Positions 11,405 through 23,961 of a DNA stretch of 64,000 nt are shown here, in pieces (position 1 is the first letter of the stretch; the number at the start of each line of letters is the position of its first letter). The DNA is from Jaapia argillacea MUCL 33604 (lineage: Eukaryota; Basidiomycota; Agaricomycetes; Jaapiales; Jaapiaceae). The DNA lies in NCBI GenBank assembly GCA_000697665.1, contig KL197712.1:316991-380990 (forward strand). The letters are read 5' to 3'. Both the position numbers and the translations under genes were made by a program. The notes beneath the pieces are model-generated. The model did no database searches and was not told the origin of the DNA. It worked only from the letters and a program-made list of their open reading frames with translations.

Positions 11405-14118
11405 TCACCAAAGACGGGGCCACCGTCCTGGGCTGGGCATATCCGGGCTTCGATACAGAAGGGAACGACCCTCTCTCCCAAAGAACCCAGCAGGACTTTC
11501 CTGAGTTCCAAACCGCGATAATTCTTCATCCAGTATGGCACTGGCATCATAGGGGTCAAACAATGAACCCTGTAGTGGCGTACGGAAGGGTGAATCTTCC
11601 GTGTTATGGTTAGGGAACACCAGCCTTTTCGGAGTAACAGGAGGGAAAGAAGAACCGCCGGGGAGGGTGGAAGACGATGACGTGCTCGGTCGTTTTCGGA
11701 CAGGGGTCCTCATATGCTCTGGTTCTTCCATTGCTCGGGGCTCGGCGTTTGCTGCTTCGTCACGATGAGATGAAGAAGCGAAAGAGGGTGGGGGAGGAGG
11801 ATCGAGATGGGTCTTGTAGTAGGAGAGGTTCATGGAAGGGCTCATATGGAAACCTCGATGCGAGATGGGTGTCCGAACGGGAGATAGTTGGACGTGATTA
11901 ACTCCCGCATTCCGAGGAGGGGTTGAGGGTAAAGCCGGCAGGGTAGGAGGCGATGAGACTGTTGGGTTGCTAACTTGACGAACCCTTGCTGCCGACTTGC
12001 GAGAGAGGGGCGAATCCGGTCTCGGGAACTAATATGATGAATTAGCTAAACCATGCAGGACAGCAGTCGGATGATACGTACGCTGAGCTGGGGGGCCTTA
12101 CCCTTCCGATCACGAACAAAGGCGAACCCTGGTTCTAGTGCGTCGAACGCATCCGGATCATCTCCGTCCATAATCACAATCTCACCAGAGGTATGGGCAG
12201 GTGATGTTGTTGAAGTTCCTTGAGACGCCAAAGGAGGGCTAGACGAACTCGAAGAGCCATTATGAGGCATCAGCTCGGGCGTCTCTTGCACCGATGACGC
12301 TGAGGATGGCGGCGGAGATCCACAACTTAGCTCCGTAGATGCCCTTGAGGAAGAGGACGCCGATGCCGAGGAGGTGGAAGGTATTGGCTGGATATGATAG
12401 AACTGTGAAGACGGAGGCAAAGGTGGAAATATAACGCCAGCTGGCAGGACGTGGCCAGGGGGTGCGGCAACATAAGCAGGATAGTACGGCTGTTGATTCA
12501 TGTGGAATCCAGGAGGTGGAGGGAATATTGGGTGGGCGTGAGAGAAGGGAGGAGGACCAGAAAAAATCGCGGGATGTGAAGGCACTGGGACTGCCAGAGG
12601 TGCCGAAGCCTTGGGATCCGTCTTCTTCGCTCGCTTACTCCTCCTACCGCCGGGTGTATCTTCAGGTGCGGCTCGCTTCCGTGGAGCCTTTCCACCCAAT
12701 TCTGAAACCATGTCCTTGCAAAACCTCTTATCGAACCCCCCGTCTCGGAAACAGTCAAGATCTGCGTCCCAAATGGCCCATAATGTCCTCCCTTTGCCTT
12801 TTGACATGAATCCACCGTCATCTTTGTCTCTACTGACCTTCCTGAACACTGCAGTGGTGCTCAAGACATGTCTAATCGAGTTCATCCACGTTTGCTCGCC
12901 TTGGCCAGCGCCACCCCTCTTGAAGTGGGGATACACGATGGTGATGAACTCGTATATTTCCTGAAGGGTTAAGCGGTGGTTCGGTGAGGCGAGGATAGCC
13001 TGTCCTATTAGTGCGGCATAAGAGTGGGAAGGTTTCGTCGGACTGTACGGCCCAGGTGGCAGAGTGAAAGGTAGAGTGTCATAATCAGACTCCGAAGGCG
13101 CCGGACCCATTGGACCAGGGGAGGAAACGAGATTGACAATCCTTTGCGGGAAAGGAGAACTGGCAGCGGGTGAGCTCATAAGCGGAGAGGAGGGTGGAAG
13201 AGATGAGCGATAGTAATTATTCTTTCGGGGAGTAATGAAGGGATTCTAAAGAAAATGACGGTGAATTTAAATCAATAGCGCAAATGTAGAGGGGCTCACC
13301 GCGGTGACGGCACTTGTTAGGATGGGGGATGGAGGTTCCGTCGTGGTGGTGGTGGTGGTGGTGGTGGTAGAAGGCAAAGTACTCTGCGATGTGGCGTCAG
13401 ACCCGTCTGAGGGAGGGAGGGAAGAAATAAAAGGTAACCGACGTGGCGTGAACGAGACGTAGTGGGCTCACTATACTCCCTATAGTATCTGTGGTGTTGA
13501 GGAGTGACAGGAGGTGCCTCCTGGATGGCGCCGAGTTAAATAAGAGCGACGCGTACAAGAAGGCAATGATCTCACCTGAGGACTATTGTCGGGTAAAGAA
13601 CAAGTCATTTCGGGTTCATCAACGCGTCGGACGCCACGCGAATGCATGAATATGTCGAGACTACAATTCGACTGGGAGGGTGATGGTGAAGGGGGTGGGG
13701 CCAAAGTTCTCTCCCTCTCTCTCCTACCCCTCCTCTCCTTCTTGCTCATTCTATTCTTCCTCTCAATTATCATTTCCATGCTGTCCATTTGTCGCGATGG
13801 CATTGGGATATCGATAGGCTCTGTTTTTACAGGCGTAACGGGTGGAGGTGTAGTCCTATGAACAACCGACGCGTCTGCCACCGAGTTGGAGCGCGATCTG
13901 GGTACGGATACAGAGGCAGGTGTCCGCCTATCTTGTACAGCAGAGTTTTCCTGGGCAAAAACGCGAAATGAAGGAGCGTTTTCTGCGGTAAGAAATTGTT
14001 TCATTTGTTCACTGTGCCGTGACAAGTCTTCCCTGGTCATACCCATCGACTTTAGCAGCTCAGATACAGGAGAAAGAGAGGAAGAAGGGACTGCATGTGG
14101 GCCAGCCATTTCGGCCAT
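11405..14118 (-). CDS. Forkhead (winged-helix) transcription factor
   Basis: This is a nuclear DNA-binding regulator. The forkhead domain is encoded at about 12715-13040 and reads KPSHSYAALIGQAIL, LTLQEIYEFI, WMNSIRHVLSTTAVF and GRTLWAIWD. The start at 14118 gives MAEMAGPHAVPSSSLSPVSE. The first exon encodes a long Ser/Pro-rich arm with a basic patch (ERKNRMSKKERRGRRER). Short exons EAPPVTPQHHRYYREY and a poly-Thr exon then lead to NPFITPRKNNYYRSSLPPSS, directly before the domain. After the domain, KRAAPEDTPGGRRSKRAKK is a likely nuclear localisation signal. An intron at about 12023-12075 joins to FPRPDSPLSRKSAARV and the C-terminal exon ending PSPGRWPRLW. About five introns are needed. Yeast relatives (Hcm1, Fkh1/2, Fhl1) act in cell cycle or ribosomal gene control; I cannot assign this one to a subgroup. 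Confidence 0.87.
13343..13368. repeat. (GTG)n microsatellite coding for poly-Thr
   Basis: About nine perfect GTG units lie inside a small exon of the forkhead gene. On the minus strand they read ACC repeats and give a run of about ten threonines. Length variation would not shift the frame. Confidence 0.85.
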
Positions 14119-16286
14119 ACAATGCAGGACTATAAGACGGGGTATCGCAGAGGGGAGAGGGGGGGAAGAGTATTTGCACGCGAGGGAAACCCAGACAGGG
14201 AACAAATGACGCGCTTATACCCGCTTACATAACAATCAGTCACGATTCATGTCACCCCGCGCCTCCAGGCCGGAAAGTCTTCCGCCTCATGTTCACATCG
14301 GAAAGGAGCTGGCGTTACCATTTGTCTCAAAATTGGATCAAAGCATAGCAACAAATTACTGAGATTGAACGAGACCATTCAACGGCCGATTCATAAAGAA
14401 AATACGATGGAAGAAAAGATGACTCCTTGGGAACTTCGTTCAACTGGCCAGAGGTACAGTATCGGGGTTCGAATGGCTCGACACAGGCCAAAGATGGCCT
14501 CCATATCGCCTCCATATATGTATATCGCAAGGTCGACAGCGCAACTGAGCTCCGCCATCTTATTCGTACTCCCAGTATTCCCTAGATTCCGAGTGTGAGC
14601 AAATTCACAGATTGTGCAATGATGAAGGGTCGCACTGATAGTGTATGACATAAACCTTCTTGGCCAATGAGGCAGCCAGGAAGACAATGGCATCAACGAG
14701 GATTGCCGGACCGAACGATTGAAACCCTCCCCATTTCCAGAGAGGGTCCCTTAGCTTTGACCCGAGTAGTCCCCTCGAGCGACCAGCGCTTCGATGCATT
14801 CATAAGGGCTCTGGTCCATCGCAGGAATGGCGCTACAACGATCCTTTCCATAGCTGGCGAAAACAGTTTCGCGACTCTGTCATCGGGAGGTTCGGCTAGC
14901 ATCAGTAACTCGTAGGCAGTCGGCGAGCAGTGCATCTGATGATCCCAATCACCCCTATATTGGCACGATCCCCAAGGTCGATCTTTGGTTAGGGCGCAGA
15001 TTCTAGGGTACGACGCATAAAGGCCACTCGGATCAACTGAGCACGATGGTGACATGGGCCCGCCCATTATTGAACTCGGGAACTGCAGACCCCTGGGAAA
15101 TGGCAATACTCCACCCCTGGTGCGATGGGGGGGATCGAAGCGGTGTGTCGTTTCGCGATATCGGCGTGCAAACTTGCGAGACGATGGAACCCACGAGTGA
15201 TAAATATTCAATCGTCATGTCATCGTTGGAATGAAGAAAGGCGATGCCGTCTGAACCAATCGGCCACCCGTGTTTGGCAAAAAAGAGATAGTCCAAATCC
15301 TGGCCATCAGGGAAGTAGGACTCGGGATCGAGTATCATGCGTGATCGACGACGCATCCCAAGCCGGTGGTTTCGTGGAGAGGTAATGGGGTCATCAAGCC
15401 TGTGGACCTGTTTGGAAGTCGCGAACCACAGGAGTTCATCGTGACCTTTAGATCAAGGAGGCACATCGGCGTCCCCGTGAAGGTCTTGCTCGAAAATGCA
15501 GCATTGAGCTACGATGAAAGGGATAGACTTCCAAACGACATCGTAGGGAAACGTTACGAGAAGTCGGCGAGATAGCGGCCGGGAACTGCGTCGGAGGCGA
15601 AAGGGGGTCTGCGACCGGCTTCGTGGATTTCAGCAGAAGGGTCCGCCCCATTTTGTTATGTATCCATCCGCGGAAATTGTCGGTGTGCAAAATCGGAGGT
15701 GTAGTCAATCGTCCAGTCGAAGCGTTTCAAAGGAGTCCTCAAATGGCGATGCTATCCAGCTGCATCAACCATCACGATGAACTAGTCGCTTGGTCGCTTG
15801 GTCGAACCTCCATAATTTTCTCCGAGGCTGGAACCTTCCAGCTGATATGTCCGACGATGAAGACTGCTGATTGAAACTGAATCACACTTGTGGTGATATG
15901 AGAAGAGATCGAACTCACTGTCCATGAGTATTGATCAACGGCCTAGGTGAAGCGGAAACAATGGGAGTAACGTAGCCATTGTAAGGCATGGATCAGCCAA
16001 GTAGCTGTTGTTATTATTCCTCCTCGACCGAACTGAATGTCGAAGATGTCTGATTTACCAAAGCAGGGCGGAGGCGTCTAAGATTTACGGATCTTTCGAT
16101 GCCTGATTGTAATGTCCAAGAAACAGTGGCAGAGAAAGCAAGACAAGCAGATGGCTGAGATGGAGACCGAGTTCTCAATTGCAAGTTCGAGTCTGGCGCG
16201 CTAGCACCCAAATCGGGTAACCAAGCCCTTGACCATCCTCCTCATCGTCGCGGACGGCGGCGGCACGATCCACATAATCCGTTTGA
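14119..16286. other. 2.2-kb stretch without a convincing gene
   Basis: This lies between the start of the forkhead gene (minus) and the start of gamma-adaptin (plus), so both promoters are inside it. The right end, about 16210-16286, is the likely adaptin 5' leader. Several minus-strand open stretches between about 14600 and 15950 look protein-like but do not join into a model I can defend; they are listed separately. Confidence 0.5.
14605..15710 (-). CDS. Possible spliced hypothetical gene or gene relic
   Basis: I do not recognise this. On the minus strand, successive open segments overlap in different frames and read like protein. About 15550-15450 contains FPYDVVWKSIPFIVAQCC. About 15350-15130 contains DPESYFPDGQDLDYLFFAKH and GWPIGSDGIAFLH. 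About 15000-14770 contains YELLMLAEPPDDRVAKLF and APFLRWTRALMNAS. About 14790-14605 contains FQSFGPAILVDAIVFLAASL. Short introns could link them, but I find no starting ATG and set of junctions that is clearly right. It may be a real lineage-specific gene, a decayed one, or chance open frames. Borders are approximate. Confidence 0.25.
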
Positions 16287-19200
16287 ATGGTTTACTACAA
16301 TCTTAAAGGTACGCAAAGAGCATGCCGGAAGGATAAATTCTGATGGAATATTTACGCAGCTCTCATCAAGGCCATACGGGCATGCAAGGTCAGATCGGTT
16401 GCGCTTCCGCAGACCGAACCTCATATCCTCCACAGACCGTGGCCGATGAACGAGCACTCATTCAACAAGAATCGGCAGCTATCCGTGCGTCGTTCAGGGA
16501 GGAGGATGTCTATGCTCGGCACAACAATATCGCAAAGCTGCTCTACATCCACATGTTGGGCAACCCTGCTCACTTTGGACAGATTGAATGTCTGAAGCTC
16601 GTCGCAAGCCCGCGCTTCTCAGATAAACGTCTTGGATACCTTGGGATTATGTTACTTTTGGATGAAAATCAGGAAGTTCTGACACTGGTCACAAATTCTT
16701 TGAAGAAGTGCGTATCCTCGTGATTGCTCGTCTCCTTGGCTTTAGTAACCGTGCTCGAACAGCGATATGAACCACACTAATATGTATGCTGTTGGTTTGG
16801 CGCTTTGCACATTTGCGAACATTGCATCGGAGGAGATGTCGCGGGACTTGGCCAATGAGATTGAGAAGCTATTGGGCTCGAGTAATACGTACATCCGCAA
16901 AAAGGTATGTCATTTCGGTCATTGGTGCCACCTTCTTCTCACCGTATTAGGCCTCCCTGTGTGCCCTGCGAGTTGTCAAGAAAGTGCCCGAACTCACTGA
17001 CCACTTCATCTCGAAATCCAAACACCTCCTCACCGATCGCAATCATGGTGTCCTTTTGACCGCCATCACTCTGGTGTCCGAGATGTGTCAAATCGACTCA
17101 TCATGTCTGGAGGAATTCCGTAACGTGTGGCCCACACCTTCTAGGTCTAGTTTCATCGTCTAACGATTGTCCTTCCAGGCTGTACCATTGCTAGTCCGTC
17201 ACTTGAAATCACTCGTCACGACTGGTTATAGTGCGGAGCACGACGTGTCTGGAATCACAGATCCTTTCCTCCAGGTCAAGATCTTACGTCTGCTGCGAAT
17301 TCTTGGTAGAGGCGACACCAAAGCCAGTGAGACCATGAACGACATTTTAGCGCAGGTATGTCACATTTCTTCGATATTCCTTAGAAATTGGTCTCTGATA
17401 TATCGGACCAGGTTGCAACGAACACTGATGGGACCAAAAATGTTGGAAACTCGATCCTCTACGAGACTGTCCTGACCGTCTTGGAAATCGAGGCCGATAC
17501 TGGATTACGGGTCATGGCTATCAACATTCTTGGAAAGTTCCTGAGTAATCGTGATAACAACATTCGGTGGGTATTGTCACTATCTCTTCCCGCTCCTACT
17601 GAAGTTGCTCTACAGGTATGTTGCTCTCCACACCTTGAATAAGGTCGTTTCCATGGATACAAATGCAGTCCAACGGCATCGCAACACCATCTTGGATTGT
17701 CTACGGGATGGAGATATCTCAATCCGGCGACGAGCTTTGGAGCTTTCTTACGCGCTGATCAATGAGCAGAATGTTCGGTTGCTTGTTCGAGAGCTATTGG
17801 CATTCTTAGAGGTGGCCGATGACGAGTTTAAGCTTGGGATGACCACGCAAATCTGTTTAGCTGCCGAGAGGTTTGCGCCGAATAAGCGATGGCACATCGA
17901 CACCGTTTTGAGGGTATTGAGGCTGGTAAGTCTCCCTTGTGACAGAGCGAATAGCTTACTTTGTTCTCACTTTCTACGTCTCAAAGGCAGGGAACTTTGT
18001 CCGAGAGGAGATCTTGTCCGCCTTCATCCGATTGGTCTCACATACACCTGAGCTGCAAGCATACACAGCGTCTAAGCTCTTTACGGCCCTCCGATCCGAT
18101 ATATCCCAAGAATCACTCACCCTCGCTGCTACGTGGGTCGTTGGAGAGTACTGCGAAATCCTCCTCGAAACGGGTATTGTTGACGAGGAACAACCCAAAC
18201 CGGTATGCCTTACTGTACCCTCTTTGACCAGGCTTGCTCAATCTTGTTCGATAGGTTACCGACGCTGAAATCATCGACCTCCTTGCTTCCATTCTTGACT
18301 CCGCTTACGCTAATCAACTCATCAAACAGTTCGTGCTGGCCGCTATCACCAAGGCTTCATCGCGTCCTGGCTTTGGTGCTGTGCAGCAAGAGCGGATAGG
18401 ATCTATCCTAGCTGAGTATACCACTAACACCGACCTGGAATTACAACAACGAGCAGTAGAGTTCGCTAGCTTGTTCAGTTTACCACAGGATTTGCGTGCC
18501 GGCGTGTTGGAGAGAATGCCCCCACCGGAGTTGAAGGCAACTGTGTTAGGCGTCGGTATGTTCGATTCTCGGAATCTGTTTGAGTTCCTCCTTAATGTTA
18601 CACAGTTAGCGAAAATAAACCCGTTGGGTCCACACAGGCAGGGAAAGAGGTATATCAGATCCCGACACCTACTTCCACAGACGATACTCAGATGTTAATT
18701 GCCAGGCTGATCTACTGGGTGACGACATGGGGTCAACGCCCGCACCTGCTGTCAATGGACAGCAGGCATCTACGCAGAATAACCAGGATCTACTCGCCGA
18801 AATTTTCGGCTCATCCCCTGCTGCCACCTCTTCTCCACCAGCCCCAGAGCCCTCTCGAAAGAGCACGGTCGACGATATTCTTGGACTTTTCGATTCTCCA
18901 TCCGCCCCAAGTTCTTCGGCATCGCCGCCCCCACCCGCTCCCGCCCCCGTCCTCCAACAATCTCAACCGTCAGCCTTCTCATTACCACAGGCCCAGTCGC
19001 CACCCCCACAGGCGCAGCCAGCACCGCCGCGCATGCAGTCGTACACAGCGTACGAGAAGAACGAATTGAAGATAACCCTAACTCCGCAAACAAATGCCGC
19101 ACGCCCCGGTGTTGTCAATATCGTCGCAAGATTCCAGTCTCTAGGAAGCTCACCAGTTATAGGACTTGTCTTCCAAGCCGCAGTCCCGAAGGTTTGCCAA

Positions 19201-19501
19201 AGTCGTTATCGAACTTTCCTCATTTGCTGATCCTTTCTCAAGTCCCAACAACTGCAAATGCTGCCGATGTCAAAACCCGATGTGAATCCTGGAGCGGTAG
19301 AGACTCAGCAGATGCGCGTCGTTGCACCAGTCGGGGTAAGTATTTCTCTTATTCATCTCCTAGAGTCAGCTGTTAATGAGCAACCTACAGAGCGGCGTTC
19401 GTCTGCGATTACGGATATCATTCAGTTTGGCGGGGCGTGCAATCCAGGACCAAGTAGATTTCAACGGCTTTCCTCCTGGTTTGACAGGTGGCGGTTCATA
19501 A
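16287..19501 (+). CDS. AP-1 adaptor complex subunit gamma
   Basis: This is the large gamma subunit of the AP-1 clathrin adaptor at the trans-Golgi network and endosomes. The start at 16287 gives [17 protein letters not shown] across an early intron, followed by [17 protein letters not shown] and [20 protein letters not shown]. The trunk of helical repeats continues through [20 protein letters not shown] and [20 protein letters not shown] to about 18570. A Pro/Ala/Ser-rich hinge follows (about 18720-19040) and contains LLAEIFG and VDDILGLFD, which resemble acidic-leucine clathrin-box-like motifs. The C-terminal ear domain starts at [19 protein letters not shown] and ends [11 protein letters not shown], with TAA at 19499. 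About ten short introns are needed. The length of roughly 850-880 residues is normal. The gene is tail to tail with SF3B1. Confidence 0.93.
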
Positions 19502-19648
19502 TGTATATCACACTTGCTTTTCGTTATTCTCATCCCTACACTAAATATCAGGTTCAGCTGGACTGTTAAGGGCCACCATCGTGTGAGGCGCAATACAGGC
19601 ATTAGCAGTGAAAATAAAGAACTATCATACATCGAGGAGAATGATGCA

Positions 19649-22600
19649 CTAGATGAAAACCTGAAGAGGGTACCTATCATACACATTCTGCCCCTCGCTT
19701 AACTCCCCTACGTCCGGATAAAATGGAACAAGCGCATCCGCAGCACCCAAGTAAAGTGAGTTGTAGACTCGCCAATACACCTGTGAATGGCGAATTAGCG
19801 TGTGGAAAGGTTATACATGAGGCTACAAGACTCACCTCTCGGACCTTCCTCGCAGGGTGGAACAAGCCCTGGAGGACGTAGCTCAGTAATACACCTGGGC
19901 CCAATGTCACTCGCATCGCCTCGATAGCTTCCATCACAGCTCCAATAACGTGCGGTGATGTTTCGAAGCAATTTGGCCACACCAAGTTCATCAAGTGAAG
20001 CATAGAGTCTTCACAGCCGAGACCGGCAACGCCAAGGGCAAGATGTTTGACGATCGTGGAGGCAGTTTGACGATGCACAAGATCACGATCGGTGAGGGCA
20101 TCTTCGAGCATTGTGACGACGGAGTCTGCATAGTAGGCGGACTGAGGTCCAACATACTCGAAGACGAATGAAAGTGCCTTCAAACAACCGGTTCGAACGT
20201 TGAGTTCGGCGGTACGGTACTCGTTGAGGATGGCTGGAATGCAAGTGAAAGCTATCAAGACAAGTAAACGACGGTTAGTAATAGGTGAGAGGAAAATATG
20301 TGAGTTACTCACGACCGCAAGTTTCTGCGACAATGGCAATAGCGACGGTACTACACACGCGACTTTGGCGCTCTTGCACACGCAAATTCGTCAACAAGAC
20401 TTGCAACACGTCCTGAGGACCCAAACTCTTCGCAATATAACCGAACGAGTTGACAGCTGCACGCCGGATGGCCTTCTTGTGTGCTTTGAGCAGGTCAAGT
20501 AATTCGAAGCAGATACGCATCCATTCGCGGGCAGGGACGAATTCCGCACCACGATCGGCTAAAAGAGGAGCTCTGGTCAATAAAAAATTGCAGGAGGGTG
20601 ATATTGGTAAACTCACCAATACGACCAATCAAGTTGATAGAGGCCTCCTGCACCTTCTCATGCCTGTTACGAAGAATGGGTGTCATTCGAGGTACTAGAG
20701 AGGATAGGTTAACGATCATCGACATAGGAAAACATATCAAGTACTCACGCAGATCTTTGACAGGAGGGTTCATTTGCGTCATACCGACAACATTGGCAAT
20801 GGCTCCCTCGGCAGCGATAATACTGCCAAGTGTATCAGGATACTCTTCACCCAGCTGCTCGAAGAGAACGAGACCAAGCTTGCTTAAAAGTTGATCTTCG
20901 CCGCACTGCTTGATGACAACCGCTAAACGGGATGTCAAATCGGCAGCTTGCTGACGAACTTTGGCGCTCTTGTTGTTCAACCGCCAGAGGATTGTGGATA
21001 CGATCTGGGTGAGATAAGGCTTGACTCGAATTCCTGAGGCATAGTTGAATTCCGATCAGCGACTGCGAAGAAAACGAAATGCCTGGAAAACTCACCTAAA
21101 GCGTTAACGACGGTACCAAACCCATCCAACATAACCTGGTCTTCCGTCGTCTGCTCTTGGAAAGCATAAATAATCCCATCCACCAATCTGACCTCCAGCC
21201 TCTCATCAATATCGCTCGCTCCCAAACTCGACACAACCTTTGTGATCGTCTCCATAACCATCTTCCTATACGGCTCGGCCTCATCCTTCAACTCATTGAC
21301 AACCCTTCCCACAATCTCAGAAACGCCAGCTTTTTGAGCCAACTCGACGGTTGTTTCGACGACCTGCTTGTAATTTCTCCGGTCAAGCGCCATTCGTCGG
21401 ACCCAGAAGGATTTGAAGAAATCGGGGAGGATGTCTTGTTTGATGTAGTGAGGAGTTACACCTTCCGTCGCAGCGCATTGCTTGACGACTTTCAATACGA
21501 TCTTCTTCATCTCCTCGTCCGAAGTTTGAAACTCACGGATAAGGATCACCGTGACTTCCTTGGTGTAGTACGACGCATATTCGGGGTCCATGAGTGGGAT
21601 AATGAAACCGATGGCCTTGAGGAAGGCGGCAAGACCTTTACCACGATGCAAACGAATACCCAACCACAAAGGTTTGAGTACGTTGTCGAATGACTCGATA
21701 CCATAGGGAGCAGCCGCCTCCGCAAGAGCAGCCAACGCCAACGCCGTCATGGTCCGAACCTTCTGTTGCTCATCCTGTAAACCATGTGCCACACAATCGA
21801 CCAAATTCCTCAAATGAGGCAACACGGCACAACCCATCATAATAGCGATCTGTTGGACAATACGAATACCGGTGTGACGTGCCTGCCATGATTTCTTGCT
21901 TCGGCATACGGCCTTGAGAAAGGGTAGTAGGGAGGGGATGCCCAAGGCTGACGCAACGACCGAGAAGGCACGAGCGGTGGTGTTTCGGACGTACTCATCG
22001 GCGTGGTCAATATCGGGACGCATGGTGGAGATCATGTGTGCGAGACCAGCAGCTTTGGACAAGTTGGAGATAATCTCACGACCTTCGACACGGGCATAGT
22101 AATCCTCGTCGATGAGGAGAGGTTCGATGACGACCAGGATTTTGTGGACGTAGGGGCGAACGAGGTCGTCGAGTTTGTAGAGGACACGGTCGATGACCTT
22201 TACGAGTAAATGGCGCTCCTGGTCTTCGAGAGTTCTCTCCATAAGAAGAGGAAGAATCTTGTCGAAAAGAGGCCCAGCACCAAATTCACGAGCCTTGTCG
22301 GTAATTTGTCGTAACGCTGTTTTACGGACGGGAGGCGTACCATTCTTGATTTTTAAAAGGAGTCGCATGATCTTGCGCTCCTTCATCTCGTCAACGGAGA
22401 GTTCAGTCTCGTCCTCCTCCTTGAGAATCTTGGCAAAGTATTGCGCATCTTCAGGTTTGAAGAATGCGAGATTTCCAACCCCAGGAATCTCCGTGGGTAG
22501 CTCTGGCACAAGGCCGGCTGCTGCTGCAACAGCAGCTGCATCCGAACTCTCCTTGATTTGGAAGCCGCCAAGATCAGTTACGGGAGTCGCCATGAGTTTC

Positions 22601-23397
22601 CGAGGGTGGATCATGGGAGCATAGCCTGGAGGAGGGGTAACGACTGAGTATCCTGCAGTCGGAAGGATGGCATCGAGTTCCTCGTCAGTGAGATATCGAT
22701 TGTGCTTATCCTCCGTCATGAAACCGGGCGCGTTCATTAGGATAGGGACGGGAGGTGCATCAGGTGCAGCGGCGGGTGTCTGATCCCATCTTGAGCGCTT
22801 GGGAGTTTCACCAACGGGGACGTCGGCGGGTGTGGCATCCCAACGAGAACGTCGTTTCTTGGGCGCAGCATCTTCGAGAGCCTCCTTCGACCACTCGCCA
22901 CCACCAATCGAGTCGACTTTCATCTTCTGCTCATCCTCAGCCAGTTCTTCGATATCCCACCGTCGTTTTCGTTTCGCGGCAGCTGCCATTGCGGCGAGCT
23001 CCTCTGCCGCCTCCCGTATCTCTGCCCTAGGAGGAGTCTTATCCAAGTCCATCTTCTCCTGACCTTCTTCCCTTGCCTGCCTCTCCTTATCTTCAATCGC
23101 CCGCCGCACTCTCTGCTCTTCCTTCTCCAACCGCTGAAGCCTCATAGCTTCCTTGTACCCGCCAACAGCGTCCACATCCATCCCATCCTCTGCTTGTTTG
23201 AACGCATCTGCACTATCGACTGCGACGCGATTGAATCTGCGGTTGTGGTAGTCTGATTGACGAGATGCGATTTGACGTTTTGAGGCGGTTTCAGCGAATG
23301 GGTCGACATTTTCCTCCTCGGCGAGGTCTGCAAACTCTTGGAGGACTTCCTTTGGGGCAGTAAAGGAGTCGACCAACCTTGGTGTATCTTCAGACAT
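19649..23397 (-). CDS. SF3B1: Splicing factor 3B subunit 1 (U2 snRNP)
   Basis: This is the HEAT-repeat scaffold of SF3b that clamps the U2/branch-site helix. The start at 23397 gives [18 protein letters not shown]. The N-terminal part holds basic KRKRRWD and repeated RWDATP/RWDQTP motifs, targets of cyclin-dependent kinases in the human protein. The superhelix starts near [20 protein letters not shown] and runs to the end. The human K700 hotspot equivalent lies in [20 protein letters not shown] and the lysine is present. Other hallmarks are [71 protein letters not shown] and [10 protein letters not shown]. An intron near 19800 joins FHPARKVRE to [17 protein letters not shown], ending DRYPLQVFI with TAG at 19649. 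One large 5' exon is followed by several short exons. Length is about 1,100-1,150 residues. Confidence 0.95.
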
Positions 23398-23584
23398 GAT
23401 GGTTCAGAACAAAGAATGAGGAAAGGTTGTTGGACGACGCGGAGGACGGTGAGCAGCTTTGTTGTGACTGCTGAGTAACACGCTCCAACTCATTTTGGCC
23501 AACTTCGGCGGTTGCCGTAGACTGACTGTTGTTGACTTGTGCCCTTCGACTTGACTCTTGTTCTAACTTGTGAATCGTCTATAC

Positions 23585-23906
23585 CTATGTTATGCACTTT
23601 GACTCCACCCTGAATCCATATGTTTGGGTACAGAATGGACAACGACCGCAGCCAGCGAATTTGCGATGGCATTTCTGATGGTCCGCTTGACCTTTGTTCC
23701 CCGACTGTAAAGGATTTCCGTGTCGTCCCTCCATGGCACTTCCTGTGATATACGTATGGACCACACCGTTCACAATAACCTCCTGCGCTCATCGATAAAT
23801 ATCCTTCCAAATTGCTCATGTACGTGGCCCCCTTCACATTAGCCGGATACCTGCTGTGCTGTCGCTCATCGAAGTTACAGTGGAAGCATCGCCCCTTGGA
23901 ACACAT
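23585..23906 (-). CDS. Candidate small Cys-rich protein (about 90 aa)
   Basis: I do not recognise a family. The ATG at 23906 opens MCSKGRCFHCNFDERQHS. A 49-base intron with GT at its 5' end and AG at its 3' end (about 23706-23754) can join GYCERCGPY to SGNKGQADHQKCHRKFAGCG, then RCPFCTQTYGF, ending at 23585. The spliced product would carry four paired cysteine motifs (C7/C10, C45/C48, C70/C73, C73/C76) plus HxxC, suggesting metal binding. Without splicing, the first frame stays open for 138 residues but loses the last Cys cluster, which favours the spliced form. The ATG is only 55 bases after the MOZART1 stop on the same strand, so it might also be a 3' UTR feature or the second cistron of one transcript. 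Confidence 0.4.
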
Positions 23907-23961
23907 TTCAGAAGTGACGGACCCGAGGTCGGTCTAGAATAGTGCACCGGATGCGCTGGAT

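Noticed and set aside
21157-21693. 178-codon plus-strand open frame
   Set aside because: It is exactly antisense to conserved SF3B1 HEAT repeats.
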